A stretch of DNA of 64,000 nucleotides from Tachypleus tridentatus (taxonomy: Eukaryota > Arthropoda > Merostomata > Xiphosura > Limulidae), in the NCBI RefSeq assembly GCF_004210375.1, contig NC_134825.1, positions 67,695,558 to 67,759,557 of the forward strand. Direction: 5' to 3'. The translations under genes and the position numbers were made by a program. This document shows, piece by piece, positions 60,287 to 64,000 of the stretch (position 1 is its first letter; every line of letters begins with the position of its first letter). The notes beneath the pieces are model-generated. The model was not told the DNA's origin. It did no database searches and saw nothing but the letters and a program-made list of their open reading frames with translations.

Positions 60287-61182
60287 CTACAAAAGTGGTT
60301 TAATTAACATGAAGAATTATATTATGTTTGTTGACAAGAAGTAAAACACCAGCGTATAATATTCGTATCTGGAGTACACGAATCCATTCAGTGTAAATGT
60401 AGTTCGTATGTGATAACTGAATAAATTCTAGTGAACATAAGATGGTTGCAAAATGTTTTTATCAGATGAAAGACGAGCAGTTTCAACACGTCACAGATAA
60501 GTATTGGAACACATATACCCTGCCATCAGTAGAATGTACTTGCTATTTCAGTTCATTCGATGTCTAGTCTACCAAGGTAAACTGTACAGCAACATAACGG
60601 ACATACTTTATTTTCATTAGCATGTTGCACGTCTTTGATGGCATTTAAATACGCGATTTTTTAAAAAAAACATAACCACTACCGTTACTATCATACCTTT
60701 CTACGTTTGATAGGAGAAAGTGCTTGTGAAATGTGTTTATATAAGTCCACTGATATCCGACAGTTTAGTTAAAAAATACCTGCAAAACGCAACTTCTGGT
60801 AATGTGTGCTGATAATAAAACAAGCATGATCAAAAAAAAAGAAAAGAAACGGATATGCGCATGCAAGTTAATATATAAACTAAAGTTTTATTAATCTAAT
60901 TTGCAGTGTAAGACTAAAGAATAACACCAAAGTTTTATCCAGGATTGAATAACTTGTAAGCATGCAATGCGAACCCGCGACCTAGATTCGCCAAATTATC
61001 CAAAACATGCAAGTCTTTGGCAGACTCATAATTCTCTGTTTTGACTTTAACTGGCTTATTTGGTTGCAAGAAGTCTTTCCTTAAAAAGTAAAAATGTTCC
61101 CACTAGACAAAGACCAGAGAAATTCTATGTTACCGCCAAATTCCATAACAAAACGTTAAAATCTTACGCTGCAGCTCTTCAG
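60287..61182. other. Non-coding sequence, no gene seen
   Basis: AT-rich with A8-10 runs near 60660 and 60832. Nothing is recognised. Confidence 0.35.
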
Positions 61183-61298
61183 TGACTCAGCGGTAAGCCT
61201 GATGGCTTATAACACTAAAAGCAGGGTTTCGATACCTGTCTTGAGCACAACACAGATAGTTTGTTGTGTAATTTTGCTCTTAACTACAAACAAATAAA
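61183..61298 (+). mobile_element. Short SINE copy
   Basis: GACTCAGCGGTAAGCCTGAT, TTATAACACTAAAAGCAGGG, TTTCGATACCTG (B box), then ACACAGATAGTTTGTTGTG and TTAACTACAAACAAATAAA. Confidence 0.78.
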
Positions 61299-61536
61299 AT
61301 CAGCGGTGCATATGTCACCAACTATTTTAAGTAATATTCCCAAGGAAGGAATTTTCTAATCCATGTCAATTGGTAAAAGTATGTGAGGTACGCCAGATTG
61401 AGATAAACTCACCACTACCTTGAGGGTTTAGACACAGAGCCAAAGTGCAACTTCATCTGAGTACAACCTTTAGACTTTGTGTTAATAATAAGATTATTAT
61501 ATCTAAAGAAGGATGAGACACTGTGTTAAAACCCTA

Positions 61537-61650
61537 GTGGTACAGCGTTATGTTTACGGACTTACAACGCTAGATATCGGGTTTCGATACCCGTGGTGGA
61601 CAGACCACAGATAGCCCATCGTTTAGCTTTATGTTTAATTTCAAACAGAC
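61537..61650 (+). mobile_element. Short SINE copy
   Basis: GTGGTACAGCGTTATGTTTA, CGGACTTACAACGCTAG, the B box GGGTTTCGATACCCG, TGGTGGACAGACCACAGATAG, then CATCGTTTAGCTTTATG and a short CAAACA tail. The best-preserved B box of the short family here. Confidence 0.8.
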
Positions 61651-62065
61651 ATTGTGTAAATTCATAAGAAAAAGAATGTATCAGCAAGACAATGCACAAA
61701 TGATTAAAGATGAATAAAAACATGTCTAGTTTTGGCAGACCGTGTTGGTCATTCTCAGTGTACTGAGGAAAACTGTTCAGTTCATTATGTGTAGATATAT
61801 AGCAATAATGATTTATGTTTTGCAATTTCAAATTTAAACAAGTCTAGAATGGTCAACGTCTACTAACTAATTTAAAAAAAATTCCAATAATGTGTGTACC
61901 TGTTATACTCCCTACGGGAAGAAAAAAATCCTTTTTCAGAGGGCCCCTTCCGACCTTCCGTTTAATATAAAAATTCATACCTCTGCGAATATTATCTCTA
62001 CAATGTGCAACTATATCTTGATGGATTAGAGCTAAACTTGGTATTAGTGATGAGTGCTTATGAGA

Positions 62066-62235
62066 TAGATGATATTATGATATGTATGTTGACTTCATAT
62101 GTGATAGGTGTTATTATATTGTAATATGTATGTTGACTTGAAATGTGATAGGTGTTATTATATTGTAATATGTGTGTTGACTTAAAATGTGATAAATGTT
62201 ATTATATTGTAATATGTACGTTGAAATGTGATAGA
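62066..62235. repeat. 44-bp minisatellite, about four copies
   Basis: GTTATTATATTGTAATATGT begins at 62110, 62154 and 62198, with a diverged copy before 62110. Each unit continues TATGTTGACTTGAAATG or close to it. Confidence 0.88.
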
Positions 62236-62627
62236 TGACAATAAATTTCAAGCACTAAATTTATTTGTTTATTTGAAAACAAGACACAGTATTTAAGCAA
62301 TATATGGCTAGGATTTGGTAAAATAAGAGCAAGGTATACACAAATACCTCTAGAATTATTGCACTTTTTGCCGAAAACACAATGATTAAAAAAATCTCTT
62401 GATCCGAAGTTTAATCTCCTGATTAAAATTTTGAAACCTCCTGATTTTGAGCGATAGTTCTGTCATATGTGTGTATTTCGTCTAGTTTTGGATATTTCTA
62501 TCGATTCTCTTTGGTTGCTTTGATGGTAGAATTTTAGTCCAGTAATGATTTTAATCAATCGAAATTAATTTTGTCGATAGTTATGAAAGGGCAACATCTG
62601 TAATTATTTTAGTCACTACACGAAGAA
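62236..62627. other. Non-coding sequence, no gene seen
   Basis: AT-rich, no repeat or coding signal recognised. Confidence 0.35.
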
Positions 62628-62720
62628 TGCAACGCTAAAAATCGAGTTTCAATACCCGTAGTAGGCAGAGCACAGATAGCCCTTTTTTTTCAGCTTTAAG
62701 CTTAATAACAAACACACAAA
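62628..62720 (+). mobile_element. Short SINE copy, 5'-truncated
   Basis: TGCAACGCTAAAAATCGAGT, TTCAATACCCG (B box), TAGTAGGCAGAGCACAGATA, then GCTTTAAGCTTAATAAC and CAAACACACAAA. Confidence 0.72.
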
Positions 62721-63040
62721 GGCCGTGCACATGATAAATGCAATCATATATTTTTATAGTTACTTGGACTATGCCTTGGAAACTAGATGCGTAAACAAGT
62801 TCAGGAACTGTACAAGTACGTGGAGTTGTTGGAAACATGAAAACGAGTGAACAAAAATTAAAAGAGTAGAATGAAAATACGTAAAACAAAATATAATTCT
62901 AAACATAATTAAGCCTGAATGAAACATAAGCGTAATTAATTTAACTAATAAAAATAAAACGACAATCCAAACTCTGTGTAAACCGAATTCTAAACACTGA
63001 CAAGAATTAAGTCACATTAAACATACAACCCAGAACAAAT

Positions 63041-63368
63041 GAAATAAATAATAATGATAATACCTAACCACCAATAGGAAGAAATAAATAATAATGATAA
63101 TACCTAACCACCAATAGGAAGAAATAAATAATAATGATAATACCTAACCACCAATAGGAAGAAATAAATAATAATGATAATACCTAACCACCAATAGGAA
63201 GAAATAAATAATAATGACAATGCCTAACCACCAAAAGGAAGAAATAAATAATAATGATAATACTTAACCACCAATAGGATGAAATAAATAATAATGATAA
63301 TGCCTAACCACCAATAGGAAGAAATAAATAATAATGATAATGCCTAACCACCAATAGGAAGAAATAAA
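63041..63368. repeat. 40-bp minisatellite, eight copies
   Basis: The unit GAAATAAATAATAATGATAA followed by TACCTAACCACCAATAGGAA starts at 63041 and repeats every 40 bp through 63360, with 8 further bases. The first four units are nearly identical; the later ones carry G for A in TGCCTAACC and a few other single changes, giving a graded array. Confidence 0.97.
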
Positions 63369-64000
63369 AAGGTGAACTAAGAAATGAAGTTAACACAGTT
63401 TATTAAAATTAAATTAAAAAATCCAAATCTACAATTGCTAATCAAAGTTAACAAAACAAACAACATCATTTGTTGTGTATTTTTGCAAAAACGAACATAG
63501 AAAGGACAATGATACAGGAACTTGTTCTTATCTTTTACCCAATTGTTTTCTGCGTCACAGTGAAACTATTCTCGGCCTTAGAAGCCTTCTTAGAAAATAG
63601 TGATTGCAAAATCACACTGAGTGCCAGAAAAATGGATATATCAGAAACATGTATTAAAGTATAGTAACAAATATAGTGAGAGAGAACAGAACTTATATTT
63701 TTTTATTGTTACTCTGGGATCTAACCTTATAGTAAATATGAAAATAGGACAACAATGATAAAACACACTTCACACTGATGTATCAAATTATTCCAAACTT
63801 ACTTTTCTAAACCCCTGTCTCCTATATACTAAAATAAGCTAATCTGGAAGCAGTCAAAAGCTTTATTACAAAATTCTTATTAATTTAAATATATATATAT
63901 ATCAAAATGTATCGTTATTTGTGTAGAAAGTAACTGACAAGAGTTATTGAAAATTGTTCATTGCAGTTTGTTAATACACAGCGATGTTATGTTGACCTAC
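63369..64000. other. Non-coding AT-rich sequence to the window end
   Basis: No exon or repeat is recognised apart from a (TA)n run near 63888-63901. Confidence 0.4.

Noticed and set aside
61562-61831. 89-codon - strand open frame
   Set aside because: Overlaps a short SINE and has no recognisable features.

Overview
The window is a piece of an animal nuclear genome: AT-rich, intron-bearing genes with GT..AG introns, a long satellite array, and many relics of LINE, mariner, pogo/Tigger-like and tRNA-derived SINE elements. The SINE sequences (head starting GGCCCGGCATGGCC, body containing GAGTAGCCCAAGAGTTGG, A-rich CAAACAAA tail) are ones I associate with horseshoe crab genomes (Limulus/Tachypleus/Carcinoscorpius). 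I therefore infer a chelicerate, most likely a horseshoe crab. This rests on recognition, not on a search.

Layout. 1-18165 is one uninterrupted satellite array of a 65-bp monomer (about 279 units). It runs off the left edge and stops in a 500-N scaffold gap (18166-18665). 18666-29544 holds no recognisable host gene; it contains degenerate repeats and a CR1-like LINE relic on the + strand (24480-27560) split by a dead mariner element (25406-26692). 29545-42332 is a complete seven-exon + strand gene for the AMP-activated protein kinase beta subunit (272 aa). Its introns carry a second LINE relic on the - strand split by a pogo/Tigger-like element, a pair of inverted repeats with TTAA ends, a gypsy-type gag relic and a small hAT-like element. 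42333-46240 is intergenic with a 178-bp MITE. 46241-49349 is a - strand peroxiredoxin-5 gene: five recognisable exons with intact splice sites but two frame breaks, plus a doubtful first exon near 52.4 kb. 50-64 kb is intergenic or upstream DNA, visibly richer in CpG, studded with two SINE families and two minisatellites. It contains a probable first coding exon of an unidentified + strand gene (59354-59680).

The host genes are not a functional cluster. AMPK beta is the scaffold and glycogen-sensing subunit of an energy-sensing kinase; peroxiredoxin-5 is a thiol peroxidase. I see no CRISPR array, operon, integrated viral gene set or evident new biological system. The most noteworthy signals are the very homogeneous 18-kb satellite with one irregular unit and a recurring rare variant pair, the broken Prdx5 gene, the two nested transposon insertions in sister LINE copies, and the altered glycogen-binding loop of AMPK beta.
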